DNA of 64,000 bases from the NCBI GenBank assembly GCA_041497115.1, contig JBGQFW010000003.1, positions 49,444 through 113,443 on the forward strand, read 5' to 3'. The stretch is from AR5 sp041497115. GTDB lineage: Bacteria > Methylomirabilota > Methylomirabilia > Rokubacteriales > CSP1-6. Positions within the stretch are counted from its first letter, which is position 1. Every line of letters starts with the position of its first letter. The notes below the pieces were generated by a model, which ran no database searches, was not told the DNA's origin, and saw nothing but the letters and a program-made list of their open reading frames with translations. Below are positions 44,174 to 54,227 of the stretch, piece by piece. The position numbers and the translations under genes are program-made.

Positions 44174-45718
44174 ATGAGTCATTGGCGTATCGCGATCGCC
44201 GTCCTGTCCGTGCTCCTGCTGCCGCTGGCGGCGGCGGCGGCGCCCGCCGGTCAGGTCATCATCGCCCAGGGCGTCGATCCGACCACGCTCGACATGATGA
44301 ACCAGCAAGAGACGCCGGCCTCCAACGTCGGCGCCCAGATCTTCGACACGCTGATCGAGCGCGACGTGCACTTCAAGATCGTGCCGAGCCTGGCCGCCGA
44401 GATGCCCAAGCTCGTGAACCCCACGACGTGGGAGATCAAGCTGCGCCGGGGCGTCAAGTTCCACAACGGCGAGGATTTCAACGCCGAGTCGGTGAAGTTC
44501 AGTCTCGAGCGCGTGGCCAACCCCGCCAACAAGCTGCGCGGCTCGTCGTCCTTCGGCCCGATCGACAAGGTCGAGATCGTCGATCCGTACACGGTGCGCG
44601 TGCACACCAAGAAGCCGTGGCCGATCTTCGTCGTCTCCATGAGCTTCCGGCAGGCGGCGATGTACCCGCCCAAGGAGTACGCCGGCAAGGACACCACGGC
44701 CATCTCCCGCAACCCGATCGGCACCGGCCCGTACAAGTTCGTCCGCTGGGCGAAGGACGAGGAGATCGTGCTGGAGGCCAATCCCAGCTACTGGATGGGG
44801 GCGCCGAAGATCAAGACGGTCATCTTCAAGCCGATCCCCGACGACGCGGTGCGGGTGGCCGCGCTGCAGAACGGCGAGATCGACGTGGCGGTGAACATCC
44901 CGCCTCACCTGGCCGGGATCATCGAGAAGCACCCCAAGATCTTCCTGAGCACGGCGCCGTCCATCCGCACGATCCAGCTCATGATCTACACCCATCAGAT
45001 GGACGCCAACCACAAGCCGACCGGCCCCTACGCGGGGCCGACGGCCGACAAGCGCGTGCGCCAGGCCCTCGCCTACGCGCTGGACGCGGACGAGATCGTC
45101 AAGAGCGTGCTCGACGGCAAGGCGGTGCGGGTGGCGACCATGCTGACGAGCATGCACTTCGGCTACGACCCCGCGCTCAAGCCGATCAAGCAGGACCTGG
45201 CCAGAAGCCGGAAGCTGCTCGCCGAGGCGGGGTTCCCCAACGGCGTGGACATCGTGCTGAACGGTCCCCAGGGTCGCTACGTGCGCGACAAGGAAGTGGC
45301 GGAGGCGGCGGCCGGCCAGCTCAACAAGGCGGGCATCCGGACCACGCTGCACACCTACGAGTTCGTCAACTACCTCAACAACATGGTGTACGTGCACAAG
45401 GCGGGGCCGGTGTGGCTCATCGGCTGGGGCACGCCGACGGTGGACGCCGAGTCCGTCTACGGCCCGCTGTTCCGCTCGGGCAACATCTTCGTCAACTGGC
45501 ACAACGACGACTTCAACGGGATGTTCGACGAGGCGCAGACGATGATGGACAGCAAGAAGCGCCTCGCCCAGTACCATCGGATCAACAAGCTGTGGGTCGA
45601 GGAGACGCCGGCCATCCCGCTCTACCAGCAGATCGATCTCTACGGCGCCAACAAGCGCCTGGTCTGGAAGGCGCGCAGCGACGAGCTGATCAAAGCGTAC
45701 GACATGGCGATCAAGTAA
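44174..45718 (+). CDS. ABC transporter substrate-binding protein, family 5 (peptide/nickel/opine type)
   Basis: 514 aa. Signal peptide HWRIAIAVLSVLLLPLAAAA. SBP_bac_5 features: VKFHNGEDFNAESVKFSLERV, NPIGTGPYKFV and EEIVLEANPSYWMGAPKIKTV. A clear ribosome site (GAGGAGG) precedes the ATG. TAGAGT (44123-44128) overlaps the stop of the tRNA nucleotidyltransferase gene and could be its own -10. No permease or ATPase genes of the Dpp/Opp type adjoin, so it is an orphan binding protein. Confidence 0.92.
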   Translation: MSHWRIAIAVLSVLLLPLAAAAAPAGQVIIAQGVDPTTLDMMNQQETPASNVGAQIFDTLIERDVHFKIVPSLAAEMPKLVNPTTWEIKLRRGVKFHNGEDFNAESVKFSLERVANPANKLRGSSSFGPIDKVEIVDPYTVRVHTKKPWPIFVVSMSFRQAAMYPPKEYAGKDTTAISRNPIGTGPYKFVRWAKDEEIVLEANPSYWMGAPKIKTVIFKPIPDDAVRVAALQNGEIDVAVNIPPHLAGIIEKHPKIFLSTAPSIRTIQLMIYTHQMDANHKPTGPYAGPTADKRVRQALAYALDADEIVKSVLDGKAVRVATMLTSMHFGYDPALKPIKQDLARSRKLLAEAGFPNGVDIVLNGPQGRYVRDKEVAEAAAGQLNKAGIRTTLHTYEFVNYLNNMVYVHKAGPVWLIGWGTPTVDAESVYGPLFRSGNIFVNWHNDDFNGMFDEAQTMMDSKKRLAQYHRINKLWVEETPAIPLYQQIDLYGANKRLVWKARSDELIKAYDMAIK

Positions 45719-45728
45719 GATCGAGGTG

Positions 45729-45795
45729 CGTCACGGCTCCGCCGGGACGCGCCGAGCGTGTGGGGGTTTGGGGGCCATGTCGGGGCCCCCATGTA
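45729..45795. repeat. Intergenic repeat element, copy B
   Basis: The reverse complement of 45761-45795 matches 24025-24059 with one mismatch, and weaker similarity extends to about 45729 (TCACGGCTCCGCCGGGACGC). It lies between the binding-protein stop (45718) and the tRNA gene (45803). The GGGGGCC / GGCCCCC palindrome can form a hairpin. Confidence 0.7.
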
Positions 45796-45802
45796 GATGG
45801 GT

Positions 45803-45877
45803 GCGGCCGTAATTCAGTGGCAGAATGCCAGCTTCCCAAGCTGGACGTCGCCGGTTCGAATCCGGTCGGCCGCTCCA
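45803..45877 (+). tRNA. tRNA-Gly(CCC)
   Basis: Acceptor GCGGCCG (45803-45809) pairs with CGGCCGC (45867-45873). The anticodon stem CCAGC / GCTGG encloses TTCCCAA, so the anticodon is CCC. The T-arm loop is TTCGAAT. Discriminator T and an encoded CCA end at 45877. Cloverleaf arms all pair. Confidence 0.97.
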
Positions 45878-45884
45878 AACTCTT

Positions 45885-45914
45885 CGGGGGCCGCGGGGGA
45901 TCCCGCGGCCCCCG
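45885..45914 (+). terminator. Perfect 13-bp hairpin after tRNA-Gly
   Basis: CGGGGGCCGCGGG (45885-45897) and CCCGCGGCCCCCG (45902-45914) pair perfectly around GGAT, 7 nt after the tRNA. There is no T run; it may end the tRNA transcript by another route, and it would also end the convergent pilin gene. Confidence 0.65.
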
Positions 45915-45942
45915 ACGTGCGTTCGGCGCCGGTGGCCGGCGC

Positions 45943-46392
45943 CTACGGGCAGGCCGCGCCGGTGCCGCTGTTGGCGGTCGTGTTGTCGCCGGTGCCGCAG
46001 ACCGCGAACGTGCCGTTCGCGTTGCTGGAATACTGGTAGGACGCGCCCGAGCCGGTCCAGCCGACGGGCAGCACCGGTGCCGCGTTGAGGAACGGGCCGC
46101 TGACCTGGTTCTGCGCGTTCGTCTGCGGGGTCATCAGCACGCTCGGCAGCGCGCCCGTCTGGCCGGTGGCCGTCGGGCAGTCGGTGGCGGACGAGCCGTT
46201 GTCGGGCAGGCCGCCGCAGTGGGCCATGAAGATGGTGACCGCCGAGGCCAGCGCGCGCGTGTCGGCCTGGGCCTTGGCGATGCGCGCCCGCGTCTGGGCG
46301 TTGCTGTAGAGCGGCAGGGCGATCGCGGCGAGGACGCCGATGATCGCCACGACGATGAGCAGCTCGATCAGCGTGAAGCCGCGCTTTCCCAC
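45943..46392 (-). CDS. Type IV pilin/pseudopilin-like protein
   Basis: 149 aa. A short leader ends in Gly, then the class III prepilin signature: cleavage between GKRG and FTLIELLIVVAIIGVLAAIA (Phe+1, Glu+5). The globular part contains Cys residues (MAHCGG, SSATDCP, VCGTGD, ACP) suited to disulfides and is rich in Ser, Thr and Gly. It would be processed by prepilin peptidase and built into a type IV pilus or type II secretion pseudopilus. No other pilus genes adjoin, so it may be a minor pilin. Confidence 0.93.
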   Translation of the reverse strand: MGKRGFTLIELLIVVAIIGVLAAIALPLYSNAQTRARIAKAQADTRALASAVTIFMAHCGGLPDNGSSATDCPTATGQTGALPSVLMTPQTNAQNQVSGPFLNAAPVLPVGWTGSGASYQYSSNANGTFAVCGTGDNTTANSGTGAACP

Positions 46393-46500
46393 CCCGGGAG
46401 CCTACCATTTCGGCCCCTCCCCAGTCGCGCCGATCTGCGGTAGAGTGTGGCCACTTCGACGCTCGGCGGTTCTCGACTCGTCACACGCGGAGGCCCTGAC

Positions 46501-47340
46501 ATGCGATACGGCAGACGGTGGTCGGCGGCGTTTGTCCTGGCGACGCTCGTCGCGCTCACGCTGGCAACGGCGGGGACGACGGCGGCCCAGCCCGGCAAGA
46601 TCGAGGTGCTCTGGATGGGCCAGTCGGCCACGCGCATCACGACCGTCGGCGGCAAGGTGATCGTGATCGACCCGTTCCTGACCCAGAATCCGAAGACGCC
46701 GGCCCAGTACAAGAACCTCGACGCGCTCGGCAAGGTGGACCTGATCCTCGTCACCCACGCCCACGGCGATCACCTGGGCGACGCCCCTGCGCTGGCGACG
46801 AAGAACAACGCGCCGATCATCGGGCCGGCCGGCCTCAACCAGTCCCTGCTCACGCTCGGGGTGCTGCCGGCCAACCTGGTGCCGCGGATGAACAAGGGGG
46901 GCGTGATCACGCCGCTGGGGCCGGAGATCAAGATCACGATGACGCGGGCCGAGCACTCGAGCGAGCTCGTGTGGAAGAACCCGGCGACCGGCAAGGACGA
47001 GACCCACGTGGGCGGCGAGCCGGTGGGCTTCATCATCGAGTTCGAGAACGGGTTCAAGCTCTACCACATGGGCGACACCGGCGTGTTCGGCGACATGAAG
47101 TGGATCGGCGAGTACTACAAGCCGGACCTGATCATGATCCCGATCGGCGGTCACTTCGTGATGAGCCCCCAGGACGCCGCGGTCGCGACCCGGGACCTCA
47201 TCAAGCCGAAGTTCGCGATCCCGATCCACTACGGGACCTTTCCCCCGCTCAAGGGCACGCCGCAGGAGTACATCCAGGCCCTCGGCAGCGCGCCGGTGAA
47301 GGTCTTCCCGATCAACCCGGGCGACAAGCTCACGTTCTAG
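46501..47340 (+). CDS. Metallo-beta-lactamase-fold hydrolase (UPF0173-type), exported
   Basis: 279 aa. ATG 46501 is preceded by GCGGAGG at good spacing; a signal peptide follows (WSAAFVLATLVALTLATAG, cut near AAQPGK). Metal-binding motif VTHAHGDHLGD, second His in TRAEHSSEL, and Asp in YHMGDTGVFG place it in the UPF0173/RNase Z-like group. GTG 46447 gives a longer form without a start region. TAGAGT (46441-46446) may be the promoter. It lies 3 nt before the hydroxylase large subunit and is likely part of that operon. Confidence 0.9.
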   Translation: MRYGRRWSAAFVLATLVALTLATAGTTAAQPGKIEVLWMGQSATRITTVGGKVIVIDPFLTQNPKTPAQYKNLDALGKVDLILVTHAHGDHLGDAPALATKNNAPIIGPAGLNQSLLTLGVLPANLVPRMNKGGVITPLGPEIKITMTRAEHSSELVWKNPATGKDETHVGGEPVGFIIEFENGFKLYHMGDTGVFGDMKWIGEYYKPDLIMIPIGGHFVMSPQDAAVATRDLIKPKFAIPIHYGTFPPLKGTPQEYIQALGSAPVKVFPINPGDKLTF

Positions 47341-47343
47341 GAG

Positions 47344-49764
47344 ATGGCTTCCCGCTGGATCGGCCGGTCGGTGCCGCGCGTCGAGGACGGGCGGCTCCTG
47401 ACCGGCCGCGGCGCCTTCATCGACGACCATCCGCCCGTCGCCGGCCTCTTCCACGCGGCCATCGTGCGCTCGCCCCACGCCCACGCGCGCATCCGCGGCT
47501 GGGACGCGCGCGCGGCGCTCGCGATGGAGGGCGTGGTCGGCGTCGTCACCGGCGCCGACGTCGCCCGGGCGTGCAAGCCGTTCGGCGTCGGCGTCACCGC
47601 GCCCATCCATTACTATCCGGCCGCCACCGACAAGGTCCGCTTCGTCGGCGAGCCGGTGGCGGTGGTGGTGGCGCGCGACCGCTACCTGGCCGAGGACGCC
47701 GCCGAGGCGGTCGTCGTGGACTACGAGCCGCTGCCCGCGGTGGTGGACGTCGAGAAGGCGCTGGAGCCCGGCGCGCCGATCCTGCACGAGGCGGTCGGCT
47801 CCAACCTGGCCGGCCACCGGCGGCTGGTCTACGGCGACCCCGACCGGGCGTTCGCCGAGGCCGAGGTCGTCGTGCGCGAGCGCTTCCATTTCCCCAAGTA
47901 CGGCTCGACGCCGATCGAGACCTACGGCGTGATCGCGCGCTGGGACGCCGTCGACGGCGTGCTCACGATCTGGTCCAATTTCATGGGGCCGTTCATCATG
48001 CACCCGCTGGTCGCGCGGGTGCTGGGGCTGCCCGAGAACCGGCTGCGCTTCATCGTGCCCCCCGACATCGGCGGCTCGTTCGGGATCAAGTCCAGCATCT
48101 ATCCCTACCTCGCCCTCATCGGGCTCACCGCGATGAAGCTCGGCGTGCCGGTGAAGTGGATCGAGGACCGGCGCGAGCACCTGCTGGCGTCCTCCAGCGG
48201 CACCGACCGCGTGGCCTGGCGCGAGCTGGCGGCGAAGAAGGACGGCACCATCCTCGGCATGCGCTTCAAGTGGCTGGATAATGTGGGTGGCTACATCCGC
48301 AGCCCCGAGCCCGGCTGCAGTTTCCGCCCCACCGGCAACTTCGTCGGACCTTATTGCTTCCAGAACCTCGAAGTCGACGCTTCTGTCGTGATGACCAACA
48401 AGAGCCTCACCGGGCCCAACCGGGGCTACGCCTGCGGCCATCTCTACTTCGAGACCGAGCGGATGATGGACCTGCTGGCCGACCGGCTGGGCATGGACCC
48501 CGTCGAGGTGCGCCGTCGCAATCTCATCGGCGCCGACGCGTTCCCGTACCGGACGCCGACCGGCGGCCTCTACGACAGCGGCGACTACCCGGCGACGCTC
48601 GATCGCGCGGTCGAGATTGCCGGCTACGACGAGCTGCGCCGCCGGCAGGCGGCCGCGCGCGCGGCCGGTCGCTACTTCGGCATCGGCGTGGCGCTGGCGG
48701 TGGACCCGTCGGTCTCCAACATGGGCTACGTGGCCACCGCCCTCGACCCGCAGTTCCGGGCCAAGCCCGAGTACCTGCCGAAGTCCGGCGCGGTCGACGC
48801 GGCCACCGTCAAGATCGATCCGCTCGGCCGCGTCATCGCCATCCTCGCGACCACCCCGCAGGGGCAGGGGCACCAGACGATCGTCTCGCAGATCGTCGCC
48901 GACGAGCTCGGGCTCGAGCCGCGCGACGTCACGGTGGTGGACGAGATGGACACGTTCACCCGCGTGTGGTCCATCTCGTCGGGCACCTACTCGAGCCGGT
49001 TCGGCTCGGTGGGCACCAGCGCGGCCGCGCTGGCGGCACGCAAGCTGAAGGCCAAGCTCGTGGCGTACGGCGCGCACCTCATGGAGCGGCCGCCGGACCA
49101 GGTCGAGTTTCGCGACGGCGCCGTCCGCGTGAAGGCGGGCGGGGGCGCGGCGTACTCCATCAAGGACCTCGCCGGACGCGCCCACTGGAACACCGAGTCG
49201 CTGCCGGAGGGGATGGAGCCGGCGCTCTCGGCCACCGCGGTGTTCGGCTTCACCGGGGCCCGGGCGGTGGACGCCGAGGACCGCGTGAACTCGTCCAACA
49301 CCTACGGCTTCATCGCCGAGGTGATGGCCGTCGAGGTCGACCCCGACACCGCCGCGATCACGATCGTGAAGTACGTCACCGTGCACGACGCCGGCGTCAT
49401 CATCAACCCGATGATCGTGGAGGGGCAGATCTACGGCGGCGCGCTCCACGGCCTCGGCGGCGCGCTCTACGAGGAGCTGGCCTACGACGACGACGGCCAG
49501 CTCCTGACGGGGACGTTCATGGACTACCTGGTGCCGACGGCGAGCGAGGCGCCCGAGATCGAGATCGCGCACGTGGTCTCGCCCTCGCCGCTGACGACGC
49601 TGGGATCCAAGGGACTCGGCGAGTCCTCGTCCATGACGGTCCCCGCCGTCATCGCCAACGCCGTCAGCGACGCGCTGAAGCCCCTCGGCATCGCCATCAC
49701 CGAGCTCCCGATGACCCCCAGCAAGCTCCACGCCCTGATGAAGCAGGCCCGGGCGAAGCGATGA
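47344..49764 (+). CDS. Molybdenum hydroxylase large subunit, molybdopterin-binding (second cluster)
   Basis: 806 aa. Shares fold markers with the 1-kb copy: TGRGAFIDDH, RSPHAHARI, PPDIGGSFGIK and GSKGLGESS with the catalytic Glu. The active-site loop reads GPNRGYACGH rather than the CO dehydrogenase AYRCSFR. The FAD and FeS genes follow, so a complete L-M-S enzyme is encoded. A Liv-type transporter directly downstream hints that the enzyme oxidises an imported carboxylate or N-heterocycle. It is followed by a repeat-bearing spacer ORF whose start overlaps its stop. Confidence 0.93.
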   Translation: MASRWIGRSVPRVEDGRLLTGRGAFIDDHPPVAGLFHAAIVRSPHAHARIRGWDARAALAMEGVVGVVTGADVARACKPFGVGVTAPIHYYPAATDKVRFVGEPVAVVVARDRYLAEDAAEAVVVDYEPLPAVVDVEKALEPGAPILHEAVGSNLAGHRRLVYGDPDRAFAEAEVVVRERFHFPKYGSTPIETYGVIARWDAVDGVLTIWSNFMGPFIMHPLVARVLGLPENRLRFIVPPDIGGSFGIKSSIYPYLALIGLTAMKLGVPVKWIEDRREHLLASSSGTDRVAWRELAAKKDGTILGMRFKWLDNVGGYIRSPEPGCSFRPTGNFVGPYCFQNLEVDASVVMTNKSLTGPNRGYACGHLYFETERMMDLLADRLGMDPVEVRRRNLIGADAFPYRTPTGGLYDSGDYPATLDRAVEIAGYDELRRRQAAARAAGRYFGIGVALAVDPSVSNMGYVATALDPQFRAKPEYLPKSGAVDAATVKIDPLGRVIAILATTPQGQGHQTIVSQIVADELGLEPRDVTVVDEMDTFTRVWSISSGTYSSRFGSVGTSAAALAARKLKAKLVAYGAHLMERPPDQVEFRDGAVRVKAGGGAAYSIKDLAGRAHWNTESLPEGMEPALSATAVFGFTGARAVDAEDRVNSSNTYGFIAEVMAVEVDPDTAAITIVKYVTVHDAGVIINPMIVEGQIYGGALHGLGGALYEELAYDDDGQLLTGTFMDYLVPTASEAPEIEIAHVVSPSPLTTLGSKGLGESSSMTVPAVIANAVSDALKPLGIAITELPMTPSKLHALMKQARAKR

Positions 49765-49862
49765 GCGATAGGTCAATGAATCGGAGAGATCAACGCAGCC
49801 GGATCCCTTCTCGATCAGGCCACCCACGTTTCGAGCCGTCCTCACGCCACCCGCTCCAATGA
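49761..49862 (+). CDS. Short bridging ORF between hydroxylase L and M genes, made largely of repeat
   Basis: 33 aa from the ATG overlapping the L-subunit stop; its TGA overlaps the M-subunit ATG. Its last 15 codons (SGHPRFEPSSRHPLQ) are a repeat unit also present in the S-subunit N-terminus. It is probably kept as a translational bridge rather than as a functional peptide. Confidence that it is translated is moderate to low. Confidence 0.4.
   Translation: MSDRSMNRRDQRSRIPSRSGHPRFEPSSRHPLQ
49815..49859 (+). repeat. 45-bp coding repeat, copy 1
   Basis: TCAGGCCACCCACGTT starts the unit and GCTCCAA ends it. It is identical to 50794-50838 at about 39 of 45 positions, in the same direction and same reading phase. 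It encodes SGHPRFEPSSRHPLQ. Confidence 0.8.
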
Positions 49863-50727
49863 AGCCCCCGCGCTTCGACTATCACGTCGCGCACAGTACC
49901 GACGAAGCCGTGGCGCTGCTGGCGCGCTACGGGGGCGACGCCAAGGTGCTGGCCGGCGGCCAGAGCCTGATGCCGATGCTCAACTTCCGCCTGGCGCGGC
50001 CGGCCGCGCTGGTGGACGTCAACCGCATCGCGGCGCTGGCCTACGTGCGGGAGGAGGGGGGCACGCTGGCGTTCGGCGCCATGACCCGGCAGCGCACGAT
50101 CGAGTTCTCGCCGGTCGTGGCCGCGCGGCTGCCCCTGCTGCGCGAGGCCACGCGCCTGGTCGGCCATCTGCCGATCCGCTCGCGCGGCACGATCGGCGGC
50201 TCGATCGCCCACGCCGATCCCTCCGCGGAGTACCCCGCCGTCCTCACCGCGCTCGACGGCGCGGTGATCGTGCAGGGGCCGCGCCGCCGGCGCACGATCA
50301 AGGCGCGCGAGATGTTCCAGACGTACATGACGACGAGCCTGGCGCCGGAGGAGATGATCGTCGAGGTGCGGCTGCCGGCGGCGCCGGCCGGGGCGGGCGC
50401 CGCCTTCGAGGAGTTCGCGCGCCGCCACGGCGACTTCGCGATCGTCGGCATCGCCGCGACGGTGGTGGCCCGCAACGGCCGCTGCGCCATGGCGCGGCTG
50501 GCCGCGGCGGGCGCCGGGCCGGTGCCGGTGCGGCTGCGCGCCGCCGAGGAGATCCTCGAGCGCGACGGGCTGGGCGACGCGGCCATCGCCGCCGCGGCCG
50601 CCCGCGCCGCCGAGCTGGTCGAGCCCGACTCCGACATCCACGCCTCCGCCGACTACCGCCGTCATCTCACCGGCGTTCTCACCGCCCGCGCCCTCCGCCG
50701 CGCGCTCGAGCGCAGCCAACACGCGTC

Positions 50728-50731
<4 letters not shown>
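49859..50731 (+). CDS. Molybdenum hydroxylase FAD-binding subunit (CoxM/XdhB type)
   Basis: 290 aa. FAD-binding PCMH-type domain: FDYHVAHSTDEAVALLARYG, the dinucleotide segment AKVLAGGQSLMPMLNFRLA and RSRGTIGGSIAHADPSAEYP, where the flavin diphosphate is bound. The C-terminal CO dehydrogenase flavoprotein domain follows. It transfers electrons from the FeS subunit to NAD or quinone. ATG 49859 overlaps the bridging ORF stop; its own stop overlaps the S gene. Confidence 0.94.
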
Positions 50732-51315
<584 letters not shown>

Positions 51316-51317
51316 CC

Positions 51318-52190
51318 ATGCTCGCCCAACAGCTCGTCAACGGCGTGATGCTCGGCGCCGTGTACGCGCTCATCGCCATCGGCTACACGCTGATCTTCGG
51401 CGTGCTCGGCATGCTCCACCTCGCGCACGGCGAGGTCTTCATGGTCGGCGCCTTCGTGGGGCTCGTGGTCGTGACGCGGTTCTCCGGTCACGTGATGCTG
51501 GCGCTCGCCGCCGCCATGCTGGCGACCGGCGTGCTGGGACTGATCATCGAGCGCGTCGCGTTCCGGCCGCTGCGCGGCGCGCATCACCTGGCACCGCTGG
51601 CCACCACGATCGGCGCCGGCATCGCGCTGCAGGAGACCGCACGCTGGTACTTCGGCCCCGAGCAGCAGGGGTTCCCGTCCACGATCGCGCTGTCGCTGTG
51701 GGAGATCGGGCCGCTGCGCGTGTCGTCGGTGCAGGTGTTCATCCTCGCCGCCGCGCTGGCGCTCATGGGCGGCGTTCACCTCTTCCTCGCCCGCACGCGC
51801 GCCGGGCGCGCGGTGCGCGCGACCGCCGAGGACCCGACGGTGGCCGGGCTGCTAGGGGTCAACGTGGGCGCGGTCGTCGCGCTGGTCTTCTTCGTCGCCT
51901 CGGCGCTGGCCGGCGCGGCCGGCGTGCTGGTGGGGCTGGCCTACAACTCCGTGCACCCGTTCATCGGCGTGCAGATGGGCGTCAAGGGGCTCGTCGTCAT
52001 GCTGCTCGGCGGGCTGGGCAACGTGCCGGGGGCGATGCTGGGCGGGCTCGTCCTCGGCATCCTCGAGGTGCTGGGCGTCGCCTACCTCGCGTCGTCGTAC
52101 CGCGACGCGTTCGCGTTCGGCGCCGTCATGCTCATCTTGCTGGTGCGGCCCGAGGGGCTGCTGGGGCTGCGCGTGCCGCGGCGGGACTAG
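51318..52190 (+). CDS. livH: Branched-chain amino acid-type ABC permease (LivH)
   Basis: 290 aa, ATG 51318, 2 nt after the hydroxylase S stop. About eight membrane helices; LivH signatures LVNGVMLGAVYALIAIGYTLIFG at the N-terminus and the EAA-like loop ATAEDPTVAGLLGVNVGAV. With LivM it forms the channel. In this operon the transported compound may be a carboxylate or aromatic rather than leucine. Confidence 0.93.
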   Translation: MLAQQLVNGVMLGAVYALIAIGYTLIFGVLGMLHLAHGEVFMVGAFVGLVVVTRFSGHVMLALAAAMLATGVLGLIIERVAFRPLRGAHHLAPLATTIGAGIALQETARWYFGPEQQGFPSTIALSLWEIGPLRVSSVQVFILAAALALMGGVHLFLARTRAGRAVRATAEDPTVAGLLGVNVGAVVALVFFVASALAGAAGVLVGLAYNSVHPFIGVQMGVKGLVVMLLGGLGNVPGAMLGGLVLGILEVLGVAYLASSYRDAFAFGAVMLILLVRPEGLLGLRVPRRD

Positions 52191-52191
52191 C

Positions 52192-53049
52192 ATGGGCCCG
52201 TACCTCGAGGACGTGCTGATCCAGCTCGGCATCAACCTGATCCTGGCGCTCTCGCTCTACTTCCCGCTGTCGGCCGGCCAGCTCTCGCTGGGGCAGGGCG
52301 GCTTCATGGCGATCGGCGCCTACGCCGCCTCCTGGCTCACCGCCGTTCACGCGGCGCCGTGGCCGCTCGCGTTTGGGGCGGCGGCGGCCGCCGCCGGCGT
52401 GGTCGGCGCGCTGGTCGGCCTGCCCGCGCTGCGCGTGCGCGGCATCTACCTCGTCCTGATGACGATGGCCTTCGGCGAGATCGTTCGTGTATTCTTCCTG
52501 AACTTCGAGCCGACCGGCGCCGCCCAGGGGTTTCGCGGGATGCCGTTCGTGACGACGCTGCCGCTGGTGGCGGGGCTCGCGCTGCTGGTGACGGTGCTGG
52601 CCGCCCGCACGGCCGACTCCCGGGTCGGACGGGCGTTCGCGGCGATCAACCGCGACGAGCTGGCCGCCGAGGTGCTCGGCATCGACGTCACGCGCGCCAA
52701 GCTCGCGTCGTTCACGGTGGGGGCGGCGATCGCCGGCCTGGCCGGCGCGTTGTGGGCGCACTACGTGCAGTTCATCGAGCCGGAGGAGTTCGGGTTCGCG
52801 CGCTCGGTGATGCCGTTCACGTTCGTGGTCGTGGGCGGGATCGAGACGTTCTGGGGCGCCGTGGTGGGCGCGGCGGCGCTGACCCTGCTGCCCGAGTGGC
52901 TGCGGTTCCTCAAGGAGTGGCGGCTCGCCCTCTACGGGTTGGCGATGCTCGCCGTGATGGTCGTCCGGCCGCAGGGGCTGGTGGACCACCGCCTGATCGA
53001 GGCGGTGCGCCGCCGGCTCCCCGGCCATGCCAAGGAGGCTGCGCGATGA
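52192..53049 (+). CDS. livM: Branched-chain amino acid-type ABC permease (LivM)
   Basis: 285 aa, 1 nt after livH. Signatures: LILALSLYFPLSAGQLSLGQGGFMAIGAY and the EAA loop INRDELAAEVLGIDVTRAKL. About eight membrane segments. The C-terminal tail is basic. Its stop overlaps the ATG of the binding protein. Confidence 0.93.
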   Translation: MGPYLEDVLIQLGINLILALSLYFPLSAGQLSLGQGGFMAIGAYAASWLTAVHAAPWPLAFGAAAAAAGVVGALVGLPALRVRGIYLVLMTMAFGEIVRVFFLNFEPTGAAQGFRGMPFVTTLPLVAGLALLVTVLAARTADSRVGRAFAAINRDELAAEVLGIDVTRAKLASFTVGAAIAGLAGALWAHYVQFIEPEEFGFARSVMPFTFVVVGGIETFWGAVVGAAALTLLPEWLRFLKEWRLALYGLAMLAVMVVRPQGLVDHRLIEAVRRRLPGHAKEAAR

Positions 53050-54212
53050 GACTGCGCTGGTCGATCGTCGTCGTCACCGCCGTGCTCGTGACCGGCGCGC
53101 TCACGGTCCACGCGCCCGCCGCCCGGCTGGCCGGCAAGTCGGTCAAGCTGGGCGCCATCTACTCGATCACGGGCAAGGGCGCCGAGTGGGGCGAGCACAG
53201 CAAGATCGCCACCGAGCTCGCCGTGGAGGAGATCAACCGGAGCGGCGGCATCGGCGGCGTGCCGCTCGAGGTCAGCATCCAGGACACCGGCACCGAGGTG
53301 GGGCCGGCCATCTCGCTGGCCCGCAAGCTCATCCTCGAGGACAAGGTGCTCGCCGTCCTCGGTCCCTGCTTCTCCTCGGAGTTCGAGGCGCTGGCCCCGC
53401 TGCTCGACCGTCTCAAGACGATCATCGTCTCGCAGTGCTCGGCCAAGCCCGGCATCTCGGCGCTCTCCACGTGGGCGTTCCGCAACACGCTCACCAGCGA
53501 CAAGCAGCTCGCGCCGGCGGTCGACATCTGGAAGGCGCGCTACCACATCAAGACGGCGGCGATCATCTACGACTCCGCCGACGCGGTGTCGGCGGCCGAG
53601 GGCGACAAGGTGCTGCCGGCGCTGCTCCAGAAGAACGGCATCGAGGTCAAGGACAAGCTGACCTACCAGACGAAGGACATCGACTTCAGCGCGCAGATCA
53701 CCAGGGTCAAGGCCCTCAACCCCGACGGGATCGCGCTGGGGGCGTGCTACCAGCAGGCGGCCAACATCGTGCGGGAGGCGCGCAAGCAGGGGCTCAAGCA
53801 GCCGTTCCTGGCCGGCGCCTGCACGGGCTCGCCGGAGTTCGCCAAGCTCGTCGGCAAGGACGGCGAGGGGGCGATCATCGGCTCGGCCGGCTGGCCCGAC
53901 GACCCCCGCCCCAAGACGGCGGCCTTCCTCAAGAAATTCCTCGAGAAGTCGGGGGGCCGGAAGCCGAACTACGGCGGCATGCGCGCCTACGACAACGTCT
54001 ACATCACGAAGTGGGTGATCGAGAGCCAGGGCGTGACCAACGAGCCGGGCGATCTCGACGCCGACCGCGACCGCATCCGCCTGGGATGGACGAAGGTGAA
54101 GGACTTCGACGGCATCACCGGCGCCACCACGATCAACGCCGAGCGCGACGGCGGCGGCAGGGCGACCGTGCTCGTCGTCAAGGACGGCCAGTTCGTCAAG
54201 GTGGACTACTAG
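53046..54212 (+). CDS. ABC transporter substrate-binding protein, LivK/periplasmic type 1
   Basis: 388 aa. Signal peptide WSIVVVTAVLVTGALTVHAP, then the type 1 binding fold: VKLGAIYSITGKGAEWGEHSKIATELAVEEIN, VLAVLGPCFSSEFEALAPLLD and the hinge region AIIYDSADAVSAAEGDKVLP. There is no lipobox Cys after the signal, so it is soluble in the periplasm. The repertoire in this family includes amino acids and aromatic acids. It lies directly after LivM and before LivG. Confidence 0.93.
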   Translation: MRLRWSIVVVTAVLVTGALTVHAPAARLAGKSVKLGAIYSITGKGAEWGEHSKIATELAVEEINRSGGIGGVPLEVSIQDTGTEVGPAISLARKLILEDKVLAVLGPCFSSEFEALAPLLDRLKTIIVSQCSAKPGISALSTWAFRNTLTSDKQLAPAVDIWKARYHIKTAAIIYDSADAVSAAEGDKVLPALLQKNGIEVKDKLTYQTKDIDFSAQITRVKALNPDGIALGACYQQAANIVREARKQGLKQPFLAGACTGSPEFAKLVGKDGEGAIIGSAGWPDDPRPKTAAFLKKFLEKSGGRKPNYGGMRAYDNVYITKWVIESQGVTNEPGDLDADRDRIRLGWTKVKDFDGITGATTINAERDGGGRATVLVVKDGQFVKVDY

Positions 54213-54227
54213 ATCAGCGGCCGCCGC